Assembly (NCBI GenBank): GCA_001771065.1 | Contig: MESQ01000067.1 | Location: 60,180 to 124,179, forward strand | Origin: Burkholderiales bacterium RIFOXYD12_FULL_59_19 | GTDB taxonomy: Bacteria > Pseudomonadota > Gammaproteobacteria > Burkholderiales > Burkholderiaceae_C | Length of the DNA: 64,000 nt | Direction: 5' to 3' | Shown: positions 16,171-25,262 of the stretch, piece by piece | How positions within the stretch are numbered: the stretch's first letter is position 1 | Layout: the number at the start of each line of letters is the position of its first letter | The notes under the pieces: generated by a model | What the model was told of the DNA's origin: nothing | Databases searched by the model: none | What the model saw: only the letters and a program-made list of their open reading frames with translations | Position numbers and translations under genes: made by a program

Positions 16171-18311
16171 GCCTGCAAGACAATTTTTCCACGTTGTTCA
16201 CCCCGGAATTTGCAACAGCAAAGCCCCCTTTGTCGGTGGATGGCTGGAAGGTGCTGCTGGTTGACGACGAGCCCGACCTACGTGCCGTGCTGCGTCTCGC
16301 CCTGTGCGATGTTGAGGTAGAAGGACGCCCGCTTCGGCTGATGGACGCAGCCTCTGCCAACGAGACAAAGACCCGACTGACGGAGCATCCTGACATCGCC
16401 CTGATCCTGCTGGATGTGGCGATGGAAACCGAACAAGCGGGTCTGGAACTGATTCGCCATATCCGCGAGGCGCTGGGCAACCACACCGTCCAGATCATTC
16501 TTGTCACAGGCCAACCCGGCTACGCACCCCAAAGAGAGGTGATGCAGTGTTATGAAATTAACGGGTATCAGCTGAAATCGGAGTTACATGCGGACAATCT
16601 CCACGCATGGGCCTATGCGGCGCTACGGACCCATCGCGTGATGTGTGAACTGCAGCAGCAAAAACAACAGCTGGAATCACAAGCCAAAGTCCTGGCCCGC
16701 TGGCAACATATGTTCGAGCACACGCAATGGGGCGTGCTGGTGACCAATGCGGACAGCAATCACATCGACATGGCCAATCCGAACTGCGCCGGGCTATACG
16801 GCTACAGTGCGGACGAATTTATTGGCCTGCCGGTTTCCGACTTGTTTGCCCCTGAAGAACGCGCCAAGGTCCCGCACCACATCCATCAGGCGCAAACATT
16901 GGGCCACTACATCTTCGAATCCAGACATATCCGAAAAGATGGTGTGATTTTCCCGGTGCTGGTTGATGTCACGGCAGTGAAGGATGCCAATGGCAATGTG
17001 CTCTACCGGGTGGCCAATGTTCAGGACATCACGTTGCGTAAGCAAACCGAAACCGAGAGCAGAAACCTCAACGCCAACCTGGAGGCCCGGGTCCTGGCCC
17101 GCACCGTCGACCTCCATACGGCCAACCAGTTGCTGGCTCGGGCCAAACTCGAGGCCGAAGCCGCCAATGTGACCAAGAGCACCTTCCTGGCCAATATGAG
17201 CCATGAAATCCGTACGCAGCTGAATGCGATGATGGGTTTCTCAAACATGTTGCGCATCCACCCGGAGGCGTCCGAAAAGCAGCGCGACAGCCTGAACATC
17301 ATCTGCAACAGTGGCAAACAACTGCTGGCTTTGATCAACAATGTGCTGGACATGGCGAAGATTGACGCGGGCAACATACGGCTCGACAAAACGACTTTTG
17401 ACCTCGGCGAGATGGTACGCGAGGTCACCGCCATGATGCACCTCGGCGCCCGCGACAAAGGGCTGCAATTGACGGTAGACCCGTCTTCCAGGTTTCCGGA
17501 CTTTGTCCACACCGATGCGTTAATGCTGCGTCAGACGCTCATCAACCTGCTTGGCAATGCCATCAAATTCACCGAGCAGGGCCACGTGACGCTGCGGGTG
17601 AAGACGGTACCCGGCGAAGCCTCGCAGCAGTTGCTGATCATCGAGGTAGAAGACAGCGGTATTGGCATCAACGCGGCTGACCAGGACAAAATCTTTGAAC
17701 CCTTTGCCCAAATCAACAGCAAGCTGGGACATGGCAGCGGATTGGGACTGACGATCTCACACAGCTTTATGACCATGATGGGTGGACGCATCAGGGTCCA
17801 GAGCGCACTCGGCACTGGGTCGCTGTTCCGGGTCGAGCTGCCGATCAACGGCACACAAGCGCCCGAACCAGTCCCCATGGCGGTCGAACCAGGGCGGGTT
17901 GTGGATCTGGCGCCGAAGCAAAATGACTATCGCATTTTGATTGTCGAAGACCAGCTCGAAAATGCCCTGCTGCTAAAAGAAATCCTCAACTTCAACGGTT
18001 TACAGCTGCGGGGGGTCGACAACGGCAAGCAAGGCGTCGAGGCATTTGCGGCATGGCAACCCCACCTGATCTGGATGGATATCCTGATGCCAGTCATGGA
18101 CGGACTGGAAGCCACCCAACGCATCCGTGCCATGGAAGGCGGGCGTGACGTCAAGATCATCGCCGTCACCGCATCTGGCCTGAAATCCGAACGCGACGCG
18201 CTGATGGCGGCGGGCATGGACGCCGTTGTCCGAAAACCCTACCAGTTCATTGAGATTTATGAGGCCCTGACGCACCACTTGGGTGTTAAATTCACGCATG
18301 AACATGAATGA
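16167..18311 (+). CDS. Hybrid sensor kinase (REC-DUF3369-like, PAS, HisKA, HATPase, REC)
   Basis: A 714-residue soluble hybrid kinase. The order is a receiver domain (about 28-150), whose end (GQPGYAPQREVMQCYEINGY) resembles receivers attached to DUF3369, then a PAS domain (about 180-300). Next come HisKA with the phosphoacceptor His in ANMSHEIRTQLNAMMGFSNM, HATPase with DSGIGI and GSGLGL, and a C-terminal receiver (about 590-705) with the acceptor Asp in IWMDILMPVMDG. No membrane segment is seen. It overlaps the kinase remnant and is followed by a single-domain response regulator, so the three once formed a phosphorelay. The signal is unknown. Confidence 0.88.
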   Translation: MSLQDNFSTLFTPEFATAKPPLSVDGWKVLLVDDEPDLRAVLRLALCDVEVEGRPLRLMDAASANETKTRLTEHPDIALILLDVAMETEQAGLELIRHIREALGNHTVQIILVTGQPGYAPQREVMQCYEINGYQLKSELHADNLHAWAYAALRTHRVMCELQQQKQQLESQAKVLARWQHMFEHTQWGVLVTNADSNHIDMANPNCAGLYGYSADEFIGLPVSDLFAPEERAKVPHHIHQAQTLGHYIFESRHIRKDGVIFPVLVDVTAVKDANGNVLYRVANVQDITLRKQTETESRNLNANLEARVLARTVDLHTANQLLARAKLEAEAANVTKSTFLANMSHEIRTQLNAMMGFSNMLRIHPEASEKQRDSLNIICNSGKQLLALINNVLDMAKIDAGNIRLDKTTFDLGEMVREVTAMMHLGARDKGLQLTVDPSSRFPDFVHTDALMLRQTLINLLGNAIKFTEQGHVTLRVKTVPGEASQQLLIIEVEDSGIGINAADQDKIFEPFAQINSKLGHGSGLGLTISHSFMTMMGGRIRVQSALGTGSLFRVELPINGTQAPEPVPMAVEPGRVVDLAPKQNDYRILIVEDQLENALLLKEILNFNGLQLRGVDNGKQGVEAFAAWQPHLIWMDILMPVMDGLEATQRIRAMEGGRDVKIIAVTASGLKSERDALMAAGMDAVVRKPYQFIEIYEALTHHLGVKFTHEHE

Positions 18312-18804
18312 GAAAATAATGCATTCAACACGCGACAGCAAAAATGCCTCGGTGGCACCCGGTACGCCAACAGCGCCCACGTTAAACCGTGTCCTGGTAG
18401 TCGAAGACAACGTGGTGCAGTTGCGCCTGATGATGTTCCTGCTGAAGCGGCTGGGAGTCGAGGTGGCGCTGGCGCAAAACGGGCAACAGGGATTTGAAGC
18501 CATTTTGGGCGGCGAGCCGGCGCCACTGATCCTGATGGACCTGCACATGCCACGCTTTGACGGCATTGGCGCCACCGAACAAATACGCCAATGGGAAAAA
18601 AAGAACAATGTGCCGCGACGCACCATTGTGGCCGTGACCGCCAACACCTACGAAGAAGACCGCCTACGCTGCCTGAATGCCGGCATGGACGACGTGGCAT
18701 TCAAACCCGTGTCGCAGCAATCCCTTGTCAAGCTGCTGACACAGTGGCTGCCAGGCTACACACCGCCAGCCTTACCTGACGCACCGGCTTCGTCAACGCT
18801 GTAA
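18298..18804 (+). CDS. Single-domain response regulator
   Basis: About 168 residues with one receiver domain (acidic pocket VVEDN, phosphoacceptor in LILMDLHMPRFDG, Thr/Ala in VAVTANTYEED, Lys in FKPVS) and no output domain. The start at 18298 overlaps the hybrid kinase stop by 14 bp; 18304 and 18319 are alternatives. It is probably the phosphotransfer or output partner of that kinase. It is convergent with cheB. Confidence 0.85.
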   Translation: MNMNEKIMHSTRDSKNASVAPGTPTAPTLNRVLVVEDNVVQLRLMMFLLKRLGVEVALAQNGQQGFEAILGGEPAPLILMDLHMPRFDGIGATEQIRQWEKKNNVPRRTIVAVTANTYEEDRLRCLNAGMDDVAFKPVSQQSLVKLLTQWLPGYTPPALPDAPASSTL

Positions 18805-18819
18805 TCCCTGCAAGCAGCC

Positions 18820-19869
18820 TCAGAGCTGCAGCATGATTTCGCGGCCGATGGCACTCAAAGGCACGGTGCGCTCCACACCACCGCGCTTGATCGCCTCCTT
18901 GGGCATACCAAAAACAACACAACTTTCTTCGTCCTGAGCCAGTGTGCGGGCACCTGCCGTGCGCATCTCCAGCAGGCCGGCCGCACCGTCGTCGCCCATG
19001 CCGGTCATGATGACACCCAGCGCGTTGGCGCCGGCACATTTGGCCACCGAGCGAAACAACACGTCCACCGAGGGGCGATGGCGGTTGACCAGCGGGCCAT
19101 CAATCACGTCAACAAAATACTGGGCGCCATTGCGGCGCAGCAGCATGTGCTTGCCACCGGGCGCAATCAGTGCGCGGTTGTTGACCACGCGGTCGTTGTT
19201 TTTTGCTTCCCTGACCTCGATCTGGCACAGGTTGTTCAGACGTTCGGCAAAGGCGGCGGTAAATTTTTCAGGCATGTGTTGCACGATCACAATGCCTGGC
19301 GTGACCCGTGGCAAACCGGTCAGCACCAATTCCAGCGCTTGTGTACCGCCGGTGGACGTGCCCAGCGCCACCACCCGCTCGGTGGTTTGAATCATGGCGC
19401 TGTGTTTTTCGGCCGCCGGCATGATCACGTCGGCGGTGTTTTTGATCGTGGCATGCAACACCCGCACATTGACCTTGGCCGCCGTTTTGACAGCCGTGAC
19501 CAGGTCTTCGGAGGCATCTTCCAAAAACTGCTTCAAGCCGATCTTGGGCTTGGTGATGATGGCCACCGCACCAGCGGCCAGCGCTGCCATGGACGTTTGT
19601 GCCCCGGCCTCGGCCAAGGTGGAACAGATCACCACCGGGGTCGGGTGCTCGGCCATGATTTTCTTGAGAAAGGTAATGCCGTCCATACGCGGCATCTCGA
19701 TATCAAGCACGATCACATCGGGCCACTGCACCTTCATGCGGGCCATGGCCAAAATGGGGTCGGCCACTGCTGCAAGCACCTCAATGCCGGGGTCATGCGC
19801 CAGCTGGCTGGCAACCACCTGCCGCACCACAGCAGAATCGTCCACCACCAGCACCTTGATACGCGTCAT
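18820..19869 (-). CDS. cheB: Chemotaxis protein-glutamate methylesterase CheB
   Basis: A 349-residue enzyme that demethylates and deamidates chemoreceptors. The receiver domain has [10 protein letters not shown] and the phosphoacceptor in [14 protein letters not shown]. The C-terminal catalytic domain shows the triad regions [10 protein letters not shown] (Ser), VQHMPEKFT (His) and [10 protein letters not shown] (Asp). The start at 19869 (MTRIKVL) is chosen because an AAGGAA site lies at the right distance; an ATG three codons upstream is possible. It is the last gene of the che operon, 12 bp after cheD. Confidence 0.95.
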   Translation of the reverse strand: MTRIKVLVVDDSAVVRQVVASQLAHDPGIEVLAAVADPILAMARMKVQWPDVIVLDIEMPRMDGITFLKKIMAEHPTPVVICSTLAEAGAQTSMAALAAGAVAIITKPKIGLKQFLEDASEDLVTAVKTAAKVNVRVLHATIKNTADVIMPAAEKHSAMIQTTERVVALGTSTGGTQALELVLTGLPRVTPGIVIVQHMPEKFTAAFAERLNNLCQIEVREAKNNDRVVNNRALIAPGGKHMLLRRNGAQYFVDVIDGPLVNRHRPSVDVLFRSVAKCAGANALGVIMTGMGDDGAAGLLEMRTAGARTLAQDEESCVVFGMPKEAIKRGGVERTVPLSAIGREIMLQL

Positions 19870-19881
19870 GATTGACATTCC

Positions 19882-20397
19882 TTATTGGGGAGTGCCGCCC
19901 TGGGCGGCTTGTTCCGCGGCAACTTCAAGTGTTGACGGTTTGACCTGGCGCGACCAGACGTCGCCATTACTCACGTTAAAAATGACTTGCCGGTGGCCCA
20001 CGCCGTACAGGCTTTCCGACAGCAACTCGATGCCGTGGCTTTGCAACAAAGCGCGCGCCGCCTCGCCATTACGCCGCCCCACCTTGATGCCGACAGCACT
20101 TGAGCTGCCCGGAAACATATTGCCACCGCCAAAAATCTTGGCCTGGCACTGCGTGTGCGAGACCCCGGCCGCCTTCAGGTCCTTGATCATGAGCTGCAAA
20201 GCCTCGTCGCCATAACGACCATCGAGCAGGTTGGTGGGCACCACAGAACCCCGCATGGGCAACAAAAAATGCGACATGCCGCCCACACGCGCCTGCGCAT
20301 GCCACAACGTGATTGACACACAGGAACCCAAAATGGTCCGAATCTGAAACCCTGCATCAGCCACAAACAGCTCGCCAGGCTGCAAAAAAATATCCAT
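19882..20397 (-). CDS. cheD: Chemoreceptor glutamine deamidase CheD
   Basis: About 171 residues starting MDIFLQPGELFVADAGFQIR. The open frame extends upstream into cheR, but that part has no family similarity. The catalytic Cys is in TILGSCVSITLW and the His in GGMSHFLLP; KIFGGGNMF is also conserved. CheD deamidates Gln residues on receptors. It lies between cheR and cheB. Confidence 0.94.
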   Translation of the reverse strand: MDIFLQPGELFVADAGFQIRTILGSCVSITLWHAQARVGGMSHFLLPMRGSVVPTNLLDGRYGDEALQLMIKDLKAAGVSHTQCQAKIFGGGNMFPGSSSAVGIKVGRRNGEAARALLQSHGIELLSESLYGVGHRQVIFNVSNGDVWSRQVKPSTLEVAAEQAAQGGTPQ

Positions 20398-20419
20398 CAA
20401 GTCCTTAAGCCGCGTCAAA

Positions 20420-21223
20420 TCAGGCTCCCTTGCGGTAAATGGCGGGGGCAACCATCTGCACGGCGGTGGTGATGTCGTTGAGGCTCTCAGAATGCCCCAC
20501 GCAAAAATAACCACCCGGCTTGATGGTCGAAATGACCCGGGCCACCACCTGACGTTTGGTTTCGTTGTTGAAGTAAATCATGACATTGCGTAAAAAAACA
20601 ATGTCGAATTGCCCCTGTTCTGGCAGCGTGTTGTTCAGGTTAAGCGGGCGAAAGCTCACCTTGCTGCGCAAACTGCGGTCAATCAGCAAATGCCCGTCAA
20701 ACTGGCCCGTGCCCTTGCGGCAAAACCGACGCAAATAGTCCGGTGGAATATGCCGCCCGCGCTCCATCGAATACAGCGCCCGCCGCGCCCCCTCGATGAC
20801 ACGGGTGCTGATGTCGGTGCCCACAATTTCCCAGGGCGTGGTCTGCATGCAGTCGGCCAACACCATGGCCATGCTGTAGGCCTCTTCGCCGCTGGAACTG
20901 GCGGCGCTCCAGAGTCGAAACGGCTGGGGCCGACTACGCGCGGCCAGGGCCTGGCTGCGTAAAAACTCAAAATGCTTCATTTCCCGGAAAAAATAGGTCT
21001 CGTTGGTGGTCAGCAAATCCACCGCCATCTGCACTTCATCCGGGTGTTTGCCCGATGCCAGCAATTGAAAGTAAGCGCCAAAGCTGTCCAGGCCATGGTG
21101 CGCCAGGCGCCTGCTCAGGCGCCCGCTGACCAGGGCCTTTTTGGCATCGGCCATGGAAATACCGGCAGCTTCAAAAATAAAGCGCTGAAACCGGCTGAAC
21201 TCAGCGTCTGATATGGGTTTCAT
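20420..21223 (-). CDS. cheR: Chemotaxis protein methyltransferase CheR
   Basis: A 267-residue S-adenosylmethionine-dependent methyltransferase that methylates chemoreceptor glutamates. The N-terminal helical domain has FEAAGISMADAKKALVSGRL. The SAM-binding region has RLWSAASSSGEEAYSMAMVL, and FDIVFLRNVMIYFNNETKRQ is the conserved acidic/Asn motif. It lies downstream of a receptor gene and upstream of cheD. The only receptor in this window with a tether pentapeptide is in the flagellar operon at 2464-4179. Confidence 0.95.
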   Translation of the reverse strand: MKPISDAEFSRFQRFIFEAAGISMADAKKALVSGRLSRRLAHHGLDSFGAYFQLLASGKHPDEVQMAVDLLTTNETYFFREMKHFEFLRSQALAARSRPQPFRLWSAASSSGEEAYSMAMVLADCMQTTPWEIVGTDISTRVIEGARRALYSMERGRHIPPDYLRRFCRKGTGQFDGHLLIDRSLRSKVSFRPLNLNNTLPEQGQFDIVFLRNVMIYFNNETKRQVVARVISTIKPGGYFCVGHSESLNDITTAVQMVAPAIYRKGA

Positions 21224-21265
21224 GCAATCTGTCCTGGGGTCCGGGTCGGGTCCATGGCCTGTGAT

Positions 21266-22804
21266 TTACAGCTTGAAAAACGACATGGTTTGCTGCAACT
21301 GCTCGGCCTGACCACTCATCTCCTCGGAGGTAGCGGCCAGTTCTTCCGAGCTTGATGCGTTTTGCTGCGTGGTCTGATTCAACTGGCTCACCGCCGAATT
21401 GATTTGCCCGACCCCGCTGGACTGCTCGGTAGAGGCCGCCGTGATTTCCTGCACCAGGTCTGAGGTCTTGCGGATGTTGGGCACAATTTCTGCCAGCAAG
21501 CGACCGGCCTTTTCGGCCAGCGCCACACTGTTGCCCGCCACCTCGCCAATTTCCTGCGCCGCCACCTGGCTGCGTTCAGCCAGTTTGCGCACCTCGGCGG
21601 CCACCACCGCAAAGCCCTTACCGTGTTCACCGGCGCGGGCGGCTTCAATCGCAGCGTTCAGCGCCAGCAGGTTGGTCTGCGCAGCGATATCGTCAATGAT
21701 GCCGATCTTCTTGGCAATTTGCTTCATGGCCTCCACCGTGGCGTTGACCGCCTCGCCGCCGTCGGCCGCGTCTTTGGCAGCTTTGCTGGCCATGCCGTCA
21801 GTGATCTTGGCGTTTTCCGTGTTCTGCGCAATGGAGGACGTCATTTGCTCAATGGAGGCACTGGTTTCTTCAACTCCAGCTGCTTGTTCACTGGCGGCCT
21901 GGCTTAAGGATTGGGCGGTGGCGCTGACCTCTTCAGAGGCACTGGCCAGCGCCTGCGCGCCGCTGTTGACGTCACTTACCACTTGCTTGAGCTTGGTGAT
22001 CATATTGCTCATGGCCCGTAAAACCTGCCCGGTTTCGTCTTTGGACGGCTGCTCGATCTTGACCGTCAGGTCACCTTCCGACAACAGGTTGGTGGTCAGC
22101 ACCGCCTGGTGCAGCGGGCCAGTGATCGCCAGGGTGATATAGATCGCCATGGCCACAGCAATGGCCACTGACACCAGTGCCATCACCAGCATATTGCGTT
22201 GCGCTGCGGCAGTCGCCTCTTCTCCGACCTTAAGGCTGTCATGGGCCACATTTTCATTCAGTTCCACCACCTTGTTCAAACTGACCTCGGCCTTGTTGAA
22301 CAGGGGACGGGAGTCCAGAAACTGTTTGAAGAAGGTAGAGAACAGGAGCTTTTGGGCCTCTTCGTCCTGATTGCCGGCCAACGCCACAATGGTCTTGTCC
22401 AACTGGTCATCAAGGCGCTTCCATTCGGCCCAGTCGGCCTTAAACGCCTTCCAGAGCACGACTTCTTCTGGGGTTTGCGGCAGTGGTTCGTAAATCTTGA
22501 ACCCGGCATCAATATTGGCCCAGGCTTTTTTGCGCAATTCCAACACCCCCACAAACTCTTGCTGTGCCTTATAGTCATTCTCGTAAATGGACGCAGCCAG
22601 GGTCGCCGACTTGACCGCCGTTTTCCCCTCACTGGCCTGCAGCAGGCCCTGGATCGACGGCATGCGCACCTCGCCCACCTCGATCAATGCATTGCCCACA
22701 GTACGGATGCCGCTGTAACCGGCCAAACCAATGGCGGTTAATGCCAACAGCATGATGAGCACCAAGGTGGTCAGCTTCCATTTGATGGATAAGTTCTTGA
22801 ACAT
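21266..22804 (-). CDS. Methyl-accepting chemotaxis protein
   Basis: A 512-residue membrane receptor: TM1 near 12-32, a periplasmic helical sensor to about 185, TM2 near 190-210, HAMP, then the methylation helices and a signalling tip [20 protein letters not shown]. It ends MSFFKL with no CheR-tether. The signalling half is almost identical to that of the receptor at 23581-25236, at both protein and DNA level, while the periplasmic halves differ. An AGGAG site precedes the ATG. The ligand is unknown. Confidence 0.94.
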   Translation of the reverse strand: MFKNLSIKWKLTTLVLIMLLALTAIGLAGYSGIRTVGNALIEVGEVRMPSIQGLLQASEGKTAVKSATLAASIYENDYKAQQEFVGVLELRKKAWANIDAGFKIYEPLPQTPEEVVLWKAFKADWAEWKRLDDQLDKTIVALAGNQDEEAQKLLFSTFFKQFLDSRPLFNKAEVSLNKVVELNENVAHDSLKVGEEATAAAQRNMLVMALVSVAIAVAMAIYITLAITGPLHQAVLTTNLLSEGDLTVKIEQPSKDETGQVLRAMSNMITKLKQVVSDVNSGAQALASASEEVSATAQSLSQAASEQAAGVEETSASIEQMTSSIAQNTENAKITDGMASKAAKDAADGGEAVNATVEAMKQIAKKIGIIDDIAAQTNLLALNAAIEAARAGEHGKGFAVVAAEVRKLAERSQVAAQEIGEVAGNSVALAEKAGRLLAEIVPNIRKTSDLVQEITAASTEQSSGVGQINSAVSQLNQTTQQNASSSEELAATSEEMSGQAEQLQQTMSFFKL

Positions 22805-22971
22805 GAATATCTCCTGTTGCGGCGACGGTGTCGCTTTTCTCTGATTTTCCTGAAGATGCCAACTTTATTCGGATGGCATCTAAGCTCATCCGGGCCAACA
22901 GATAGGCGCAGCGATGTCAGCGAAAGGGCGGTCTGTGCCCTGCTTTGCCATGACGCGTCAAATACATATCT

Positions 22972-23526
22972 TTACCCCTCCAGTTCGGCCATCGCAGCCA
23001 CCTGCCCCATCTGGCCGATTTCTTCCATCGACAGCACCTTGGCCACGTTCAGCAAAATGACAAACTTGCCGCCCACCTTGGCAATACCTTCAATGAATTC
23101 GCTGCGAATCCTGGCCCCGAAGCTGGGCGCGGGCTCGATCTCGGCGGTGGGGATTTCAAGCACCGCCTGCACTGAATCCACCACCACCCCCATGTTCTGG
23201 TGTTCACCTTCCACCGCGGTGGGGACTTCCACAATCACGATACAGGTGCTCTTGACCACCGGCGTGGAGGGCTTGCCAAAGCGGTTGGACAAGTCCATCA
23301 CCGGCACCACGGCACCACGCAGGTTGATGACACCGCGAATGCACGCGGGCATCATCGGCACCTCGGTCAGATTGGCGTACCAGATGATCTCTTTGATGCA
23401 CAGAATGCTGAGCGAAAACATCTCGCCACCCAGCATAAACGTCAGGTACTGTTTTTCCTCGACGGCGCCTACTGCGCCTGCTTGAGCAACGACAGTTTTT
23501 GCATTGGTTTGAACAAGTGCGTTCAT
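22972..23526 (-). CDS. cheW: Chemotaxis coupling protein CheW
   Basis: A 184-residue CheW with typical segments YLTFMLGGEMFSLSILCIKE, CIRGVINLRGAVVPVMDLSN and VILLNVAKVL. It lies between two chemoreceptor genes in the main che operon. A strong AGGAG site precedes the ATG. The gap before it (23527-23580) holds a small inverted repeat related to the repeats in the formate dehydrogenase operon. Confidence 0.95.
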   Translation of the reverse strand: MNALVQTNAKTVVAQAGAVGAVEEKQYLTFMLGGEMFSLSILCIKEIIWYANLTEVPMMPACIRGVINLRGAVVPVMDLSNRFGKPSTPVVKSTCIVIVEVPTAVEGEHQNMGVVVDSVQAVLEIPTAEIEPAPSFGARIRSEFIEGIAKVGGKFVILLNVAKVLSMEEIGQMGQVAAMAELEG

Positions 23527-23539
23527 GGCAGAGTCTCCT

Positions 23540-23583
23540 AGTCAGTTGAGGACAGAGCTGAAGATCTGTCCCACAAGGTTTCA
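23540..23583 (-). repeat. REP-like inverted repeat after a chemoreceptor stop codon
   Basis: Contains the arms GGACAGA and TCTGTCC around GCTGAAGA, followed on the plus strand by CCACAAGGTTTCA, whose last three bases are the receptor stop codon read on the minus strand. The outer arms and the TGAAAC..TTG..GGGACAGA order match the 60-bp repeats at 44547-44663, but the inner stem is shorter. It lies between two che operon genes. Confidence 0.6.
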
Positions 23584-25236
23584 AAACTTGGTGAACTGGG
23601 ATTCGTCCAGCTCTGCGCTGGCCGTCTGCACCGCTTTGGAGGCAGATTTGGGGCTGGCAGCAGCACTGGCAGTTGCCCTCGATGAAGAAGGCTTCTTGCT
23701 GCTGGCGCTGCTCTTGCGCACGCTAAAGCTGCCGCCGCCGGTGCTGTCGAGCTTGAAGAAACTCATGGTCTGCTGCAATTGCTCGGCCTGGCTGCTCATT
23801 TCTTCAGAAGTCGCCGCCAGCTCTTCAGAACTGCTGGCGTTTTGCTGGGTGGTGGTGTTGAGCTGGTTAACTGCGCTGTTGATCTGGCCGACACCGCTAC
23901 TTTGTTCGGTGCTGGCCGCCGTGATCTCTTGCACCAGGTCGCTGGTCTTGCGGATGTTTGGCACGATTTCGTCAAGCAGCTTACCAGCTTTTTCGGCCAG
24001 CGCCACGCTGTTGCCCGCCACCTCGCCAATTTCCTGCGCTGCCACCTGGCTGCGTTCAGCCAGTTTGCGCACCTCGGCGGCCACCACCGCAAAACCTTTG
24101 CCGTGTTCACCGGCACGCGCCGCTTCAATGGCGGCGTTCAGCGCCAGCAGGTTGGTTTGCGCAGCGATGTCGTCAATGATGCCGATCTTTTTGGCGATCT
24201 GTTTCATGGCTTCCACTGTGGCTTTGACCGCCTCGCCACCGTTGGCCGCGTCTTTGGCGGCTTTGCTGGCCATGCCGTCGGTGATCTTGGCGTTTTCAGT
24301 ATTCTGCGCAATGGAGGACGTCATTTGCTCGATGGAGGCACTGGTTTCTTCAACTCCAGCTGCTTGTTCACTGGCGGCCTGGCTTAAGGACTGGGCGGTG
24401 GCGCTGACCTCTTCAGAGGCACTGGCCAGCGCCTGCGCGCCGCTGTTGACGTCGGCCACGACCACCGAGAGCTTGCTGATCATGTTGCTCATGGCTTGTA
24501 GCACTTGGCCGGTTTCATCCTTGGACGTGGCCTCGATGCGGACGGTCAAATCACCCTCGGACAGCCGGTTGGCCACCTTCACGGCCTCATGCAGCGGACC
24601 GGTAATGGTACGTGTAATCAGGTAGGCGGCGATGGCTGCCAGCATCACGCCAACAGCCAAGCCAACAAGGGAATTGATCACAGTGGCCTCGGCACGACTC
24701 AGGGTCTGCCTGACAAGCTGATTGGACTCGCTCACCTGGGTTTCGCGAAACTCGTCGACCAGCTTGCCAATCTTGGTGGACAGGACGTCGAACTTCTCCA
24801 TCTTGACATTGCCTGCCGCCATGCCTTCCTTGACGTAGGTCGCCGCCATGTCTCGGCCCACGTCAAGGTATTTCCCGAAATCTGTTTCCAGCGCGTCGAC
24901 CTTGGCCAGTCCCTGGGTGTCGTTCTCACGTTGGAACATCTCGCGGAATTGTGAGAGGCCTTTTCGGAAAGTTTCCGCTGACTGGTCAGCCTCCTTGAGG
25001 CCATTGGTGTTGTGGGTGGCAGACACGTCAGTCAGAAACTGCTGCACTTGGCTTTGTGCGGTGTCCATTTCGTTCGCCAGGATGGCGAACGGAAGGGATT
25101 CTTCCTGGATTTGTTTCACGTCTTCCTTGACATACAGCATATTGTTGACGACCAGTGCCAACACCGTCACGAATATAAACACCACGAGGGCAAAACCCAG
25201 CCCCAGCCGGACACCCAGTTTCATATTTGCAAACAT
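23581..25236 (-). CDS. Methyl-accepting chemotaxis protein with extended tail
   Basis: A 551-residue receptor: TM1 near 12-32, a periplasmic helical sensor domain, TM2 near 190-210, HAMP and a signalling domain nearly identical to that of the receptor at 21266-22804. After the shared MSFFKL it carries about 55 extra Ser/Ala/Lys-rich residues that end ESQFTKF. This may be a flexible tail but has no Trp for a classical CheR tether. It directly follows cheA and precedes cheW. Confidence 0.94.
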   Translation of the reverse strand: MFANMKLGVRLGLGFALVVFIFVTVLALVVNNMLYVKEDVKQIQEESLPFAILANEMDTAQSQVQQFLTDVSATHNTNGLKEADQSAETFRKGLSQFREMFQRENDTQGLAKVDALETDFGKYLDVGRDMAATYVKEGMAAGNVKMEKFDVLSTKIGKLVDEFRETQVSESNQLVRQTLSRAEATVINSLVGLAVGVMLAAIAAYLITRTITGPLHEAVKVANRLSEGDLTVRIEATSKDETGQVLQAMSNMISKLSVVVADVNSGAQALASASEEVSATAQSLSQAASEQAAGVEETSASIEQMTSSIAQNTENAKITDGMASKAAKDAANGGEAVKATVEAMKQIAKKIGIIDDIAAQTNLLALNAAIEAARAGEHGKGFAVVAAEVRKLAERSQVAAQEIGEVAGNSVALAEKAGKLLDEIVPNIRKTSDLVQEITAASTEQSSGVGQINSAVNQLNTTTQQNASSSEELAATSEEMSSQAEQLQQTMSFFKLDSTGGGSFSVRKSSASSKKPSSSRATASAAASPKSASKAVQTASAELDESQFTKF

Positions 25237-25262
25237 TTCCGTACCCCTTTTTTAAACCAGTT

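Noticed and set aside
22805..22960. Sigma-28 promoter before the receptor at 21266-22804
   Set aside because: TAAAGTTG is present on the minus strand but no GCCG-type -10 follows at 10-12 bp.
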